Assembly: GCA_039619475.1 (NCBI GenBank)
Contig: CM077116.1
Coordinates: 4,464,001-4,528,000 of the forward strand
DNA: 64,000 bases
Source of the DNA: Icerya purchasi
Lineage: Eukaryota; Arthropoda; Insecta; Hemiptera; Monophlebidae
Direction: 5' to 3'
Shown here: piece by piece, positions 34,841-46,255 of the stretch
Layout: each line of letters opens with the position of its first letter
Position numbering within the stretch: the first letter of the stretch is position 1
Translations under genes and position numbers: made by a program
The notes under the pieces: model-generated
Told to the model about the DNA's origin: nothing
What the model saw: only the letters and a program-made list of their open reading frames with translations
Databases searched by the model: none

Positions 34841-36229
34841 TTCTTCTGACGTACACTCAAAATATAAAAAAATTCATGCATTAGTATCAATATCGTACAC
34901 ATGGCCATATGTATGCACAAATGCGAACCCAATCGTCACCGACCCCAAATCATGAACAAAACATTCCGAATGAAACTTTTTATGAGTGTAAACTGTTCTC
35001 ACACAGAAACATAAGCGAGGGTGAGTATATACTTTCTTTTTTGTCAATAGTTCAGTCAGTCGTAACCTAAATCAAACGAGAAATTCGAAAAAAAAATAAA
35101 AGTAAACTAAAAGGTCATGTAGCTCTATTTTAAATGTAACATCACTGAATTAAAAAATCATTTTTCGAATAGAATATTAAAGTTTTGCGGGGTTGTCTGA
35201 AGATCCAGAGAAATAATTATACATACTCAGAAAGGAAATCAGTTTTACTAACAACTACGGCAAAAAGCAGCCGGTTTTCTTCTTAGAATATACAAATAGT
35301 ATAGGAAAAATTTGATAGGTTAACCGATGACGGTCTTTAAAATAAAAACCGATAAAATTCTAGTAACGTGTACTCTATACTTCTACAAGGAGCTGCAGAA
35401 AAATTAGAGCTTGGAAAGTTTAAGAAATAATCTAAATTCGATTGAAAGAAAACACAATGACGTAATAATTATTGCTGATTAGCCAGATGCGGCAAAGAGA
35501 AAAAAGTAAAAAATATACAACGGGACCTTACTCGGAAGCGTAATGAAAGGGACATCGGATTCTGTCAAGAATTTAACTTGAAAATAGGAGAGTCTGTTAA
35601 AACAAAAAAGGTTCTGGAATTAATTATGGATATCCTGAAGCAGATAGTATAAAACACTAATAGATTACTTATATACCTGTCAAAAAACGGTTACAGATTT
35701 CGAAATAAGAGATTTGAACATCAACTTTTACATAGATCGTAGATTGCTAAGTGTAATATTAACAATTAATAAATAAAAATTATTGCAACAGATAAAGAAT
35801 ATATAAACAACATCGGATTAGGAAAAAAAAATTTGACAACGAAATTAACGAAGAGAATTTGGTAAAATAAACTCAAATGACGAACGAGATAGCAACGAAT
35901 TATAATAATAATGATAACGTTTGCAAGCATACATCGCGAAAAAGAAGTGCAGATAACCGACAAATGTAAAAGAAAAGCGGCAGTCAGAAAAATCGTTGAT
36001 AGTTCTCTAAACGGAAATAGCAAATTAACTTTGTATCGAGAGTGATAAGAAATAAAATAAGGGACCGCGATCGAACTAAAAAAAAATTTCATTAATAATA
36101 TTTTACAAGGAGATAAAAATATCATAATTACTGAAAAAGGAATTCAGTATAGACATTGTCCTAAATGACTACAATAAAACTCTATTCAATATGTGTTAGC
36201 TTCGCTTAAAAATTAATTCCTAACAAAAC
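34841..36229. other. Unassigned DNA, possibly decayed element body
   Basis: Broken plus-strand frames such as one with DVIIIAD near 35460-35490 and SVKTKKVLELIMDILKQ near 35595-35650 suggest old coding sequence, but no family can be named. The minus-strand 119-codon frame at 35766-36125 is hydrophobic and A/T-driven, probably chance. Confidence 0.3.
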
Positions 36230-37478
36230 GACTTTCCTTTTCCTCTCCCAATCTCCTACATTCCTATAGATATATACTGTATAAATGGCGCTTTTCCCCA
36301 AATAGAATTCCACTGTTGTCCTATATTTCTAGAAGGTTACTCACTTTCTCTTAAAATATCATTCATTTTAATAAACCTCTTTATTTTTCACTTAATCTTT
36401 TCGACATGCTAACACCACCGAAACTTTTTTTTATTAACTGTACAGGCCAAATCGTGCTCGATTAATATTGTCAATATTGAATTCCAAAACACAAAGCAAC
36501 ACCTCTTCTTTTCACACTAGGGTTTTTTACTGACGGATCTAAAGGCGCCCATGGAGTAGGAGCATCCTTCTTAATTCCTACACAAAACTATTTCGAATCC
36601 TTTAGACTTGATCCCCACTGTTCCATCTTTTATGCCGAATCCTATGCAATTCTCCGTGCTCTACTTTATATTTCCTCCACGTCCGAAATCAATAATCTTC
36701 TATTAATCTCTGACGTCAGAAGTGTTCTAGAATCTATCTGCTCCGCACGCCCTACTCCATCCTTTGAATCAACCATTCTCCACATCCGCGCAATCATTGC
36801 TAGTCTTTCCAGAACCAACTTCATACAGGTTGATTTTCTATGGACCCCGGACACTCCGGCATACAAGGTAATGAGGATGTTGATCTATTGGCTCGCAATG
36901 CTGCACAAAACGGCAATCTTATTAACGCTTTTCCGGCAGATAACATCATCTCCGTCTCCAAAGAGCTCCATTTTAGGCTTTGGTAGACACTTATGCCTCT
37001 TCCTCCTCCAATCACAGCTCACCCTATTCGACTATTCAACCTGCCCTCCCCCAAAAATCAAGGTTCTCTTCGTTTCCCTCGCTCCGCCGATTCATAATAG
37101 TCTCTATGTGCAGATTGCGCTTCGGACATAGCCTACTACCCTTCTCCCGTTATCATTTTTCTCTATCACCTGCCCTCTTTTGCCCGCTTTACCCCCCAAA
37201 CGACAACTTTTACTGTGATGCTAACCATGTTTTTCTCGAGTGCTCCTCCTTATACCATGAACGATATATCTTATACACAAATCTACTTAGAATTAATATT
37301 CCGCCTCCCCTACGGTGCTTCTTTTTTACTAACATTTCCTCATCTTTCGGTTATTTCAATAATCGCCTCTTTCTTGTCCGCAGTATCTAACCGTATTCGA
37401 TTTTAACTTAAATAGATTAATTTATTATTTTGGAATGGGTTAATGCCTATATTAAAGGCGACCCCCAAAAAAAAAAAA
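36230..37478 (+). pseudogene. Non-LTR fragment: RNase H to C-terminus, with A tail
   Basis: Begins with WRFSPNRIPLLSYISRRLLT, matching the linker after the RT thumb in the 1202-codon ORF. RNase H follows from about 36520: FFTDGSKGAHGVGASF (Asp), FYAESYAILRALLYISS (Glu), LLLISDVRSVLE (Asp) and VDFLWTP. A 1-nt deletion then shifts the frame, after which GHSGIQGNEDVDLLARNAAQ (36848-36907) completes the domain. Later, shifted frames carry the C-terminal Cys-His region and end near SAVSNRIRF with stop at 37404-37406. An A-rich tail lies at 37467-37490. All four acidic RNase H positions are still visible, so decay is moderate. Confidence 0.82.
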
Positions 37479-37789
37479 AAATAAATAAATTCCTTCGCGA
37501 AATTACGTAATATTAATAAAAAATATTTATAAAAGATCATAGAACTAGAATATCGGTTTGGTTCCCTCCACATTATAAAATAAAACAAGGACATCATCGG
37601 GTAAGGTGGGGGAATAATTGTAATAAATTCGTGAAAATTTTTCAAAAAATAGCTGCGGATAGAATTTAATTGGAGAGATTGCAGGAAACCTTTGCTCACT
37701 GTGAGCTGAGGAACATTAATATTTAGTTTTCCTATTAATTTGACAACTATGATTATAATTTAAAAAATGTCCTCAATAAAGGTCTTATT
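37479..37789. other. AT-rich spacer
   Basis: A-rich tail remnants and nothing else recognised. The 98-codon minus frame at 37403-37699 is a shadow. Confidence 0.5.
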
Positions 37790-38655
37790 TATTTATTTTA
37801 TTTGATACAAAAGGTAGAAAACGAAGAACAGTCTTTGGTTCGGCTGTAAGCTTTGGTTTAAAATTTGTGGATAGGAAAATTCTTTACTCAGCGCTGTTCA
37901 GATCTATAACGGAATACGGTTCCTTGATTTATTTTCCTAACATTTCGGTAAAAAACAAAAAGAAAATTAAAATGGAACAAAGGAAAATCATCTTAAATAT
38001 AACATCTGCATGTAGAACGGTTTCCTATACATCTTCGTATGTCATATCAGGAATTATGGCAGTGAATTTACAGTTGGAAATGATTAACGAGATAAATATA
38101 ACCCAAAAAACAACCATAGTGATAGGACAATGGTAATACAGAAAGTAAAAGAAGTAAAGTCGAAATACCTGGAGGAATGGCAAAACACTTATGAGCAAGA
38201 ATTAACAGGAAGACGAACGTATGGATTATTAACCAGAATCGAGGATAGATTGAAGAACAAATTACTTAATCCAGATTTCTTTCTAACCCAATTTTTGTCG
38301 AGACATGGTAATTTCGCTGAGTATCTAAAAAAAAATGGGCACAACAAATGATGATAAACAGAGAATGCAATATCGAAACAGATTCACTGGATCATACTTT
38401 TCTATATTGTTCCAAATTCGAGCACATAAGAAGAGCTGAAAATAGCATCGGAGAAAACTGCAACAGGTTCAAGAATAAGAGTAGCATCATATTATAGAGA
38501 AGAGAAACAAAAGATTCGGAGAAAATAACATTTTAGAGCATAGAAGATAAATGGGTCATGTGTAAAGAAATTAAGGAATTATTCACGAAGTTTCCATGTT
38601 GGTTACCGCTTCAGGGGGAATAAATTAGAAGATGGAAACGAAAAAAAAAAACGAT
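37790..38655 (+). pseudogene. Non-LTR RT C-terminal fragment of a second family (R1/TRAS-like)
   Basis: The frame at 37867-38136 reads ILYSALFRSITEYGSLIYFP, KMEQRKIILNITSACRTVSY and later VNLQLEMINEI. The shifted frame at 38130-38351 continues KYLEEWQNTYEQELTGRRTY and FFLTQFLSRHGNFAEYLKKN. A third frame has CNIETDSLDHTFLYCSKFEH (about 38364-38425), a C-terminal Cys/His motif. The LSGHGxFxxYL-type motif and the Arg-Thr-Val-Ser motif are typical of the post-RT region of R1-like elements and differ from the Ser/Phe-rich family that dominates this window. A stretch of A at 38640-38652 may be the tail. Confidence 0.7.
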
Positions 38656-38959
38656 TTTCGGGATAATGGGAGAAGTCAACAGAGTTGAAGAAAAATCAGA
38701 AAAAGCTGAAATAGGGATTTTATTAGGAGTAAGAATGTGGAAAGATAGGAAAGGATAAGTTTCAAGAACGTAAACAGGATAGAGGCTTACAAAAGGAAGT
38801 AATTGGCCAAGAAAAGGATTTATGTGAACAGGTAAACAACGCATATTGAATTTAGCGAAAATTTCAACAATGAGAGAAATTTTAATGTCATCAAGTCGCA
38901 AATGGCATACTTTCCCAATGTCTGTAATTTAGACGACGTTAAATTGGACTTGGCGATAT

Positions 38960-39420
38960 GCGGTATTTTTTTTTTAAGCCATAAAATTCATATAGGTTTG
39001 CACCATGAGTTGAATGTTTGGTCCGACTGGAGATAACTGACTCAAAGACTGAGTGACGTGAAATATCCAACAAGAATATATCAAGCGTTTGGATGACAGA
39101 AGGAGAAGGAAGGGAAAAAATAGACGAGGCATTATAAGGAGTGGGAACACTACTTGACAACAGAAAGGAGTAGAAAGAAGATCGTTCCATTGAAAGCGAA
39201 GAGCATTCGAACGTTACGTGATCAAGGTTACTTACAAAACAACTGTTGGAAGAATGTAGAGGACAATATGGAGAAACCGGAAAAGCGACGATGAGAGCTA
39301 AACTGTGCCGAAAGTGTATATCGCGGAGATACACTAGATCGATGCATGAAAGGGAGGTCAAGAAAGCAAGAGGAAGGGAAGGTTGTAAATATTTTAATTA
39401 TAATAATTATGGTGGCGATG
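38960..39420 (-). pseudogene. Non-LTR C-terminal fragment
   Basis: Minus-strand frame 38939-39361 reads CIDLVYLRDIHFRHSLALIV, CPLHSSNSCF, then SNLDHVTFECSSLSMERSSF and VPTPYNASSIFSLPSPSV: the Cys-His motif and C-terminus of the dominant RNase H-type family. The homologous frame runs into a 3' UTR ending in an A tail (T run 38968-38977 on the plus strand). The N-terminal side is lost beyond about 39420. Confidence 0.8.
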
Positions 39421-40346
39421 ATTTATGAAAAGAAGAGTAGCGCGCCTGTCCTATCGGGCGGATTTGTTAAAATAATCATTTAAAAACATACACTAGACGG
39501 CAGAGTTGGGCCATTTTGATATTAATTAACAAGCTTGCATTCTGCCTATTCTGAACCAAAATTGTGTGTCGCTGCTTGCGGTTAAGTATGAAAAAATGAT
39601 AATCACGACACGATATTAATCGTAACGAGTTATAATGCGTAATCATGAAGTAACTAATCGGGGAGATTTGTGTCGACGGCATCGCCAATAGTTTTTATCA
39701 AGATTTTCTGACTGATCAGTACGGACGATTTCACGAATACGGAAAATAGTTCTTCATCCGGATGATAATTTTAATCTTTGCACACCGTATGTGTGTATTA
39801 TGAAAATATGTGTGCGCGAGAAAAATAATATATCGCGAAATAAGTCGAGTTTGAAGAAGCAGTTTTGGTCTAACAAGCTGAACAAAAACTTCATTGCAAG
39901 ATAGACCATTTTACGTTCTATTTCTTTGGACCAGTTCCTCACGAATCGAAATGCCAATCACAAATTTTATCGTTTTCGTGGAAAGGAAAATAAAAATGTA
40001 TGCAAACGAATTCGTTTGGGTCGTTTGCGTGATTATTTGTGCTTTCGATATTCTCGTTTGCATTCTGCTTCTGTTTTAGCATTTCGTTGAGTTGCAATAG
40101 ATAAATCTGTGGCATAAGTACGTGAGAAAAATTAACCTAGTGCACTCACACTGCGTATCGAAAAATTATAACTAGTATCAGCCGGATATTTAAATATTTT
40201 TCCTGCAGTCAATCGTACGTGGAAAATCTTTATTTGAAGTAGTTCGGAAATTCTTTCAACAAATCTCCGACTAGAAACAGTGCTTCGTAATTATGTATCA
40301 CAATTAATCCCGATTGCTAACATCGCAATTATCGCTTTTGCAATTA
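39421..40346. other. Non-coding DNA left of the mariner
   Basis: No gene supported. Confidence 0.5.
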
Positions 40347-41599
40347 CGAGGCGTGACAGTTGTATTCGTAGAGTTTTGCCCTGGAGGGCTTAAAAATATG
40401 GGGGGGGGGGGGGAACTTACTCCAAACACCTTTGTAGTAGTCTCTTCCAAGGTCAGCGCACCCCGCAAACCCTCCCGAAGATAGGTTCATTTAGACTTCG
40501 GTAATGCCGTCGTATCGGTTTTCTTTCAAGTAACTTTTGAGTTGAGGAAACAAATGGAAGTCGCACGGAGTCAGGTCCGGGCTGTAGAGGGGGTGCGGTA
40601 GCGTGGAGATGCTGTGGAGCGTCGCGTACTAAGTGTGCTGGAGCGTTGTCGTGATGCAGCATTCAACTCTTCCCGGCCAATTCGGGTCGTGCGCGGTACA
40701 CGCGGGCTCGTAACCGTTTCAAAACTTCGATGTAGAATGCTGCATTGACTGTCTGGCCTGCGGGAACGTATTCGTGATGAATAACGCCGTTGATGTCGAA
40801 GAACGCGAGCAGTAGAGAGACTTGACTCTTGATTTGGATATGCTAGCTTTTTTCGGATGTTCACCGCCTTTCTACACCCACTCCATGCTCTGTCTGTTGG
40901 TCTCAGGGTAATATTCGAACACCCAAGACTTGTCCCTTGTGATAATGGACGACATCCACTGGTTTCCTTCAGCGTCAATTCGATCAATCATGTCCTGGCA
41001 GATGAATCTCCGGAGCTCTTTTTGCTCAGCAGTGAGCAGTTCTAGAACCATCTTCAGTTTGTGCATCCCTAGATCGTCATTTTCAATATGCCGAATGGTT
41101 TCGCGGTTGATGTTTAACTCTTCTTCCCACAGCCGAGAACTCACTCGACGGTCTTGGAGCACGCGTAACAAGTTCAACATTTGCCAGCGTTTTTGCGGTA
41201 GAAGGACTGCCACAGCGCGGATCGTCCTCGACTAATTCACGGACGTCTTTAAACCAATTAGCCTACTTCAAAACAGAGTCGGTTGTTTCATAGCGCCTTC
41301 CTTAAACACGTCGTGTTACTGTACGAGGATTTCCGACAGCGGTTTTACTCCGCGTTTGACCGAGAATTTGATCACGATACGTTGGTTAGTATTTATATCG
41401 CACATTTTCACGACATGTGTAAAAATCTCACCTTGTTTAAAGGACCACAGAACGCGAGATATACGTGATACCGTTATGAAAACTGAATATACTGACTCAG
41501 AAGTGCCCCCTCTTTCCAACGAGATCGCGAGCACCATCGAAGTTTTGCCACAAGTCGCGCTATGAAAAACTTCTACGAATGCATAATTGTCACACCTCG
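40347..41599 (-). mobile_element. Full-length but decayed mariner transposon
   Basis: The ends are inverted over about 36 bp: CGAGGCGTGACAGTTGTATT on the left, and CGAGGTGTGACAATTATGCA as the reverse complement of the right. TA flanks both sides (40345-40346 and 41600-41601), as expected for Tc1/mariner. The 1253-bp length is the usual mariner size. The transposase lies on the minus strand. A G run at 40400-40413 sits between the transposase end and the left terminus. Confidence 0.92.
40440..41405 (-). pseudogene. Mariner transposase, frameshifted
   Basis: The start is ATG at 41405-41403: CDINTNQRIVIKFSVKRG is the N-terminal helix-turn-helix region. A stop and shifts follow (VFKEGAMK). From 41213 the frame reads QMLNLLRVLQDRRVSSRLWE, HIENDDLGMHKLKMVLELLT, then ITRDKSWVFEYYPETNRQSM, the region of the first catalytic Asp (usual GDETW). 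After a stop, other frames give HHDNAPAH (second Asp) and YSPDLTPCDFHLFPQLKSYL (third Asp). The spacing between the last two is about 89 nt instead of the roughly 105 nt of a D,D34D mariner, so a small deletion is present. It once catalysed cut-and-paste transposition in the nucleus; it is now inactive. Confidence 0.9.
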
Positions 41600-41689
41600 T
41601 AATTACCTCGAAAAAGGCTACAAATTCGGCTTGAAATAGCGATTACACGCAATCATTTAATTACCGAGTGTGTTTAACTCTATCAGACA

Positions 41690-41940
41690 GTGTGCTTTTA
41701 TCAAACGACAAATTGCTCCTAACGGCGAAGCCGTCTGCGATCCTGACTATATCTTTTTTTAATGTTCATCCCTCTTGAATGAACGTACCACTACTCTTTA
41801 TTCTGATCTGTTGTCACTTAGGCTCCTTTATTCTTATATTTTATAATTCCCGTCGATCGCTATTATTCCGATCCCCTTTTTTCTTTTTTCTTTTTGGGCG
41901 TACCGCTGGCTTTAATCCAACAACTAGAAAAGTTAAAATA
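41690..41940 (+). pseudogene. Non-LTR C-terminal scrap
   Basis: Reads CDPDYIFF, a stop, then CSSLLNERTTTLYSDLLSLRLLYSYIL across small shifts: the Cys-x3-(His to Tyr)-x4-Cys tail motif of the dominant family. The 3' UTR (TTTTTGGGCGTACCGCTGGC) ends near 41940, directly against the end of another fragment in the opposite orientation. Confidence 0.65.
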
Positions 41941-41944
41941 AGGG

Positions 41945-42185
41945 GTTAAATCGAGAGACGATTAGAGATAGAGAATAGAAAAGATTGGAGTGCAGGGATT
42001 ATAGCTGGCGATGGGAATAAAGGAAGAATTATAAGGAGTCCAGTGCTAAGATTTCGGAGTAGAAAACAAAGCGTCCAGAAATATAGTTGAGTAGAGATGG
42101 AATTCTAAAGGAGGCAATCGGTAGAGGATGACAGGGCAAAACGAAAAAGTGAAGAGTGGAGATGAGAGTGATTAAATCGCCGGCT
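41945..42185 (-). pseudogene. Non-LTR C-terminal scrap, opposite orientation
   Basis: Minus-strand frames give FRFALSSSTDCLL, NERFxFYSEILALDSL-like sequence, and then LPLFPSPAIIPALQSFLFSI followed by SNRLSI and a stop near 41952: the C-terminus of the same family (compare SLPTISVVPVLGVFLDSIVD at 51090). The Cys-His motif itself is damaged. It meets the fragment at 41690-41940 tail to tail. Confidence 0.6.
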
Positions 42186-44074
42186 GATTAAAGAACCGAT
42201 CGCTGAGCGCTGATAATATTCCTATTCTCTTAGTTTCTTCGAATCAATAATTGTTTCCTTTCGCTCGTATCGGATGTAGAAGTGCCCAAAGGGAGAAATC
42301 AAACTGCAAAAATTAAAATTAGCAAATGTTATTGTTTAGACGACAATTGAGTTTTGCAGACTAGAAGAAAAGGCCGATGATTTTGAGAAATGATGTTCGT
42401 CAATGTTCGCGACAGCATCACCATCCGAGCGCTGTTCCGAAAAATTCGTTGGAGCGTAAAAAAAGAGAGCGCAAACAAAACCGAATCCGAACATATTTTA
42501 GCCGTTTTTCGATAATAATCTCGCGGCTAAAAAATGGAAGCATCGACGAGTTGTTTCTGTTTACATGGGCGAGCATTGTGCATGTTGTGCGCTAGAACGG
42601 GCATCGCGAACGGTGCACGGAGTGTGTTCGGCTGAGACATGTCTATCGATCAGTTTCTGATAAGCCATCGTGAAAAGTTATCGCGATGATCAGGTAAAAA
42701 GAAGAAAAATCCGTCGCTGTAAAAGCGCGCCTTTCTTCAATAACGCCGACGATCTGTGTTGCTGAAGCCGGACACAGCGCGCTGTCCGATCAGTCTAACA
42801 CTTGCCTCTGCAGCGCCATGTTACTAGACAGCGAGAAAAGCACCAGGAAATATGAAGAAAAATAATTGCCGGAGAATTCTCGATGTAAGCGATTAGTGCT
42901 CGCTGTCGATCTTCCGCGCTGCGATTCCTACTGAATTTTAGTCGGCCTTAATCGATTAATTTCTCCGCTCCGGAATAACAAGTCAAACGCAGTCTGCATA
43001 CTAAGTGTTAATCGTGTTCCTGTGTTTTCCCAGCGAAATGTTCGATTTTAGAAGCGGGGTCATGTTGCTTGCAGCCTAATGAAGAGGAGCTGTACGAAAA
43101 CAAGGCCTACATTGTGTAGCTGCATTCGATTTTACAAATTGATTTGGTGCGAGTATAAATATTCATTTATAATAAGCGGAAAAAAATATCTGAAGACATT
43201 TTCCCAGCTGGCTGCAATTGTACCAGATCTGGCAGACGTACGTGCCATCGGCTCGGATCAGGTTTCTACTGGCCGATCCGGTAATATTATCTGTTCACGA
43301 TATAAATGTTCCGTTCTGCGGATATCGACATCGGCCCAGACAAATGTGTGGCATTTTAAAGAAACCCCGGCGGCATCTAGTTTGTTTACATCGGCAAACT
43401 ACTATCGAGCGGAAAAATACTACTTCCCCTCCGCCGAACTATTCAGAAATACCGCCGAATAATAATAAATATTTCAGCAATATTTGTATAATTAATCGAA
43501 AAAAAAAACGCACACAATTAATTGCTATATAAATGTAAAATTTAAAGTTATAGTTGCGTACATTGAAACTGTATGTTTCTCCTTCACCGCATTTTTATAT
43601 TACTAGAAGGAAAGAAAAATTTCATTGTTATCAAACATATCGATGACTGATCAAAATAAATACACGGACAGTGTCAAATCGCAGAAGAAATGTAACAAAG
43701 AAAGCAAAGACGTGCAATGCGCTTTCGTACAAGTGCTAAGTAATCGTCACTAACAAGCTCTGAAAAATTGTTTTTGCTAGAAATAAATAAGCGTTTTTTT
43801 TTTTTTAATATTTGCTAATTAGTACGGCGATGCATCTCTGGTTGATAGTTATTTTATACTGAATAGTTTCGAATTGACTGTAATTTGTTACAGTTAGAAA
43901 TTCAACGACAAACTTTTTTTTCTTTTTCTTTCATTTTTATTTTTTTCGATCCAGCATCTCTCTGCGGCCACTTTTAACACAATGAATTCTAAACTGAAGC
44001 TCGCCTTTTCCCATTTTGAACGTATGAAATAAAAAAGATAAAATAAAATAAAAATTACTCTAAACAACTGCCAT
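42186..44074. other. Non-coding DNA with a GC/CpG-rich part (42380-43450)
   Basis: 42275-42310 (GTGCCCAAAGGGAGAAATCA) weakly resembles a non-LTR 3' end. From about 42380 to 43450 the DNA is richer in CpG. The frames 43079-43462 and 43218-43532 have no recognisable domain. TCGATCAGTTTCTGATAAGC (42648) contains a TCAGTT initiator-like motif and ATGATCAGGTAAAAAG (42683) a possible splice donor, but this is not enough to call a gene. The rest is AT-rich. Confidence 0.35.
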
Positions 44075-44668
44075 CTAGTCATTCCGGAATAATGACGCAG
44101 CTGACTCTTTAGCTGGCTCTGCTGGCCGCTTTGATTCATTCCTCAACTATTTCTCTTCTTCAGACATTTTTTCCTTATCCACCTGCAATCACGCCAGACT
44201 TTGGCGGGACATTTATCCCTCGCTTTTTTCTAATCGTCATTCGCATTACTGCCCCTTATTTAGCCGATTTCTCGTTTCCTGTCTCGGTTCCATTCTATTT
44301 CTTTCGGTCGTCGCTCCTCTATTGTCTCCCTAATTCGTCTCCCGATCAATCATCCTTTTCTCCCCTCTTCTCGCTTTCGATTTGCTCTGTCGCCGTCTTC
44401 TTATTGTTCTACCATTGTGATCCTCTTCGTATATGTGATGCTGATCACATTTTCTTCGAGTGTCCTGCTCTTTTTAATGAACGCTTCCTTTTATACGGCC
44501 AGCTCTTGACATTAGGTCTCCCCGCTCCCTATTTCCCTTATACTCTCCTTTCCTTCGTCTTCTATGGTGCCTTCAGGCCTTTGTTACATCCATTTCGGAG
44601 CGCCTAGCTGTTTAGTTTTACAGCTTAGCTTTTTATGTTGTTGAGCCCATCACAAACAAAAAAAAACT
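44075..44668 (+). pseudogene. Non-LTR 3' fragment: end of RNase H to C-terminus
   Basis: The beginning reads HSGI then DAADSLAGSAGRFDSFLNYF in one frame (RNase H His motif and last Asp), continuing FSLSTCNHARLWRDIYPSLF. A shifted frame (44131-44607) contains CDADHIFFECPALFNERFLL and LLTLGLPAPYFPYTLLSFVF, the Cys-His motif and C-terminus. The 3' UTR ends GAGCCCATCACAAAC with an A tail (44656-44668). 5'-truncated and shifted. Confidence 0.8.
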
Positions 44669-44689
44669 GTCATTTAAACTGCAATTTTA

Positions 44690-45710
44690 CAATCGACTGT
44701 GGACCTGTATAGGGCAAACGAAGCCTGGTTCTCACGACAAAACAAATACTGAATATTACAAGGGAATTAAGTTGCTGAAAAATATATCTCTGCATCTGTC
44801 AAATAATTTACGAGAAAATAACAAATGATTGATACCATCCGAGGCTTTCAGCGGGTTTAGCCTTTTAATAGCAGAAAAGGAAAGATAACCAATATGTTTA
44901 GAGAATGTCAGCCAACTATTGAGAAAAACTCCAAGATAGCAGAAACAGGTAACGTAAGGAAGAGGTATGTTGTTTACGGATAGATTAAACAAAGCAGGAT
45001 TGTAACGGCGAAGTAAAAAGACAATAGACAAAGACTTAGAAGGGGAAATAGAAAGGTTAATTGAGGATAGGGAGTAATCCAGTGCAGTAAAAGACGAACT
45101 AAGAGCCTCATTAGCAGCTACAAAATCGGAGGCGGAAGAAAAAAGCAGGATATCATCGGAAAAAAACAAGGAGGAAGTATTCAAAAGGTGAGAGGTAACA
45201 TCGATAGTGTAGATGTTAAAGAGAGCAGGACTAAGGATAGAACCTTGGGGGAGACCACGAAAAACTTTCCATTCATGGCAGAGAGGTGTAGAAATATGGA
45301 TAAGCGATTCATCATGAGATTAATAGTAAGAGAAGAAAATTTAACTAGAACGTTAATTGCCGACATTTTTTCTCTTAGAGTTGGCAGATATGCACATTAT
45401 CAAAAGCACAGGAGACACCGATGAAGGAAACTAAGGTATATACTGTTTTTGGATGAAGGATTTGTATATACTGGAAACAAAAAGACTAATACAACATTAG
45501 TTGACAAAGCTGCAACCTTTTCAATATTAATTTTTCCATTACCTTCGATAAAACAGACAACAAGGAAATCGAACGATAAGATGTTGCAGAGTAAGAATCT
45601 TTACCAGGTTTCGGAATCATTACGATTTGCTCAACCATTGTACCGGGAAATATTATATGCGAAACACTGCGTTGCATATTGAAGTGAGCAGTACTATAGC
45701 TTTCTGCGGA
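44690..45710 (-). pseudogene. Non-LTR reverse transcriptase fragment, rearranged
   Basis: Minus strand. The part 45705-45486 encodes IVMIPKPGKDSYSATSYRSI then SLLSVLSKVMEKLILKRLQL, RT fingers of a Jockey/X-like type. It joins a part (about 45430-44756) with LVSFIGVSCAFDNVHICQL (motif A, catalytic Asp replaced by Gly), KVFRGLPQGSILSPALFNIY (motif B), SLFFSDDILLFSSASDFVAA (motif C), SPSKSLSIVFLLRRYNP and CYLGVFLNSWLTFSKHIGYL. The second part matches the dominant family. The segment expected between fingers and motif A is missing. Either an internal deletion or a fusion of two elements is possible. Confidence 0.75.
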
Positions 45711-46255
45711 AGTTGAAAATAAGAGGAGTTTCCCCAAAATTCGTTCCGCGATTGCTGACAACTGATCAAAAAGGGCGTAGCCTGGAAACTTGTCGTGAAA
45801 TGAAGGATCAGTTTGATAATGAGCCCGATTATTTTCCAAAATTATTACAGGAGATGAATTTTGGTGCTATAGTTACGATCCGATTGTTTCTTTCATCATG
45901 GCAATGTTTCATCTTGCGCTGCTCAACATTCGCCAATTATTGTCAAGAAACGGTATGACAACTCTAACCACCTACTCTACTCACCGGATTTAGCTCCCTG
46001 TGATTTCTTTTTTTTCCTCGGATAAAAAAAAAAGAGCATGAAAGGAAGGCGTTTTGCTGATGTCGAAGAGGAAAAACAAGGAACGACATGGGCATTAGTG
46101 TAGACGAATTTAAAAAATGTTTCGAACAAGGAAAAATTTTATTGGATCGGTCGTTTCAACCTCACCATCATACAAATTGTACTACTGTAATACATAATAC
46201 ATTTGCTTCATCGGTATTATCCGAAGTGAAAAGCCAAAAAAAAAAAAAAAAAAGA
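45705..46255 (+). pseudogene. Second mariner transposase fragment (another lineage)
   Basis: The frame at 45713-45958 reads GVSPKFVPRLLTTDQKGRSL, ETCREMKDQFDNEPDYFPKL. A shifted frame then gives TGDEFWCYSYDP (first catalytic Asp region). The HDNAPAH part is lost by deletion. The copy continues YSPDLAPCDFFFF (third Asp) and MKGRRFADVEEE, then degraded sequence up to an A run at 46238-46253. It differs in sequence from the 40.3-kb mariner, so it is another subfamily. No terminal repeats found. It abuts the non-LTR fragment on the left. Confidence 0.82.

Noticed and set aside
40453..40987. Arg/Ser-rich minus-strand ORFs in the mariner
   Set aside because: Alternative frames of the transposase, where motifs appear in the other frames.
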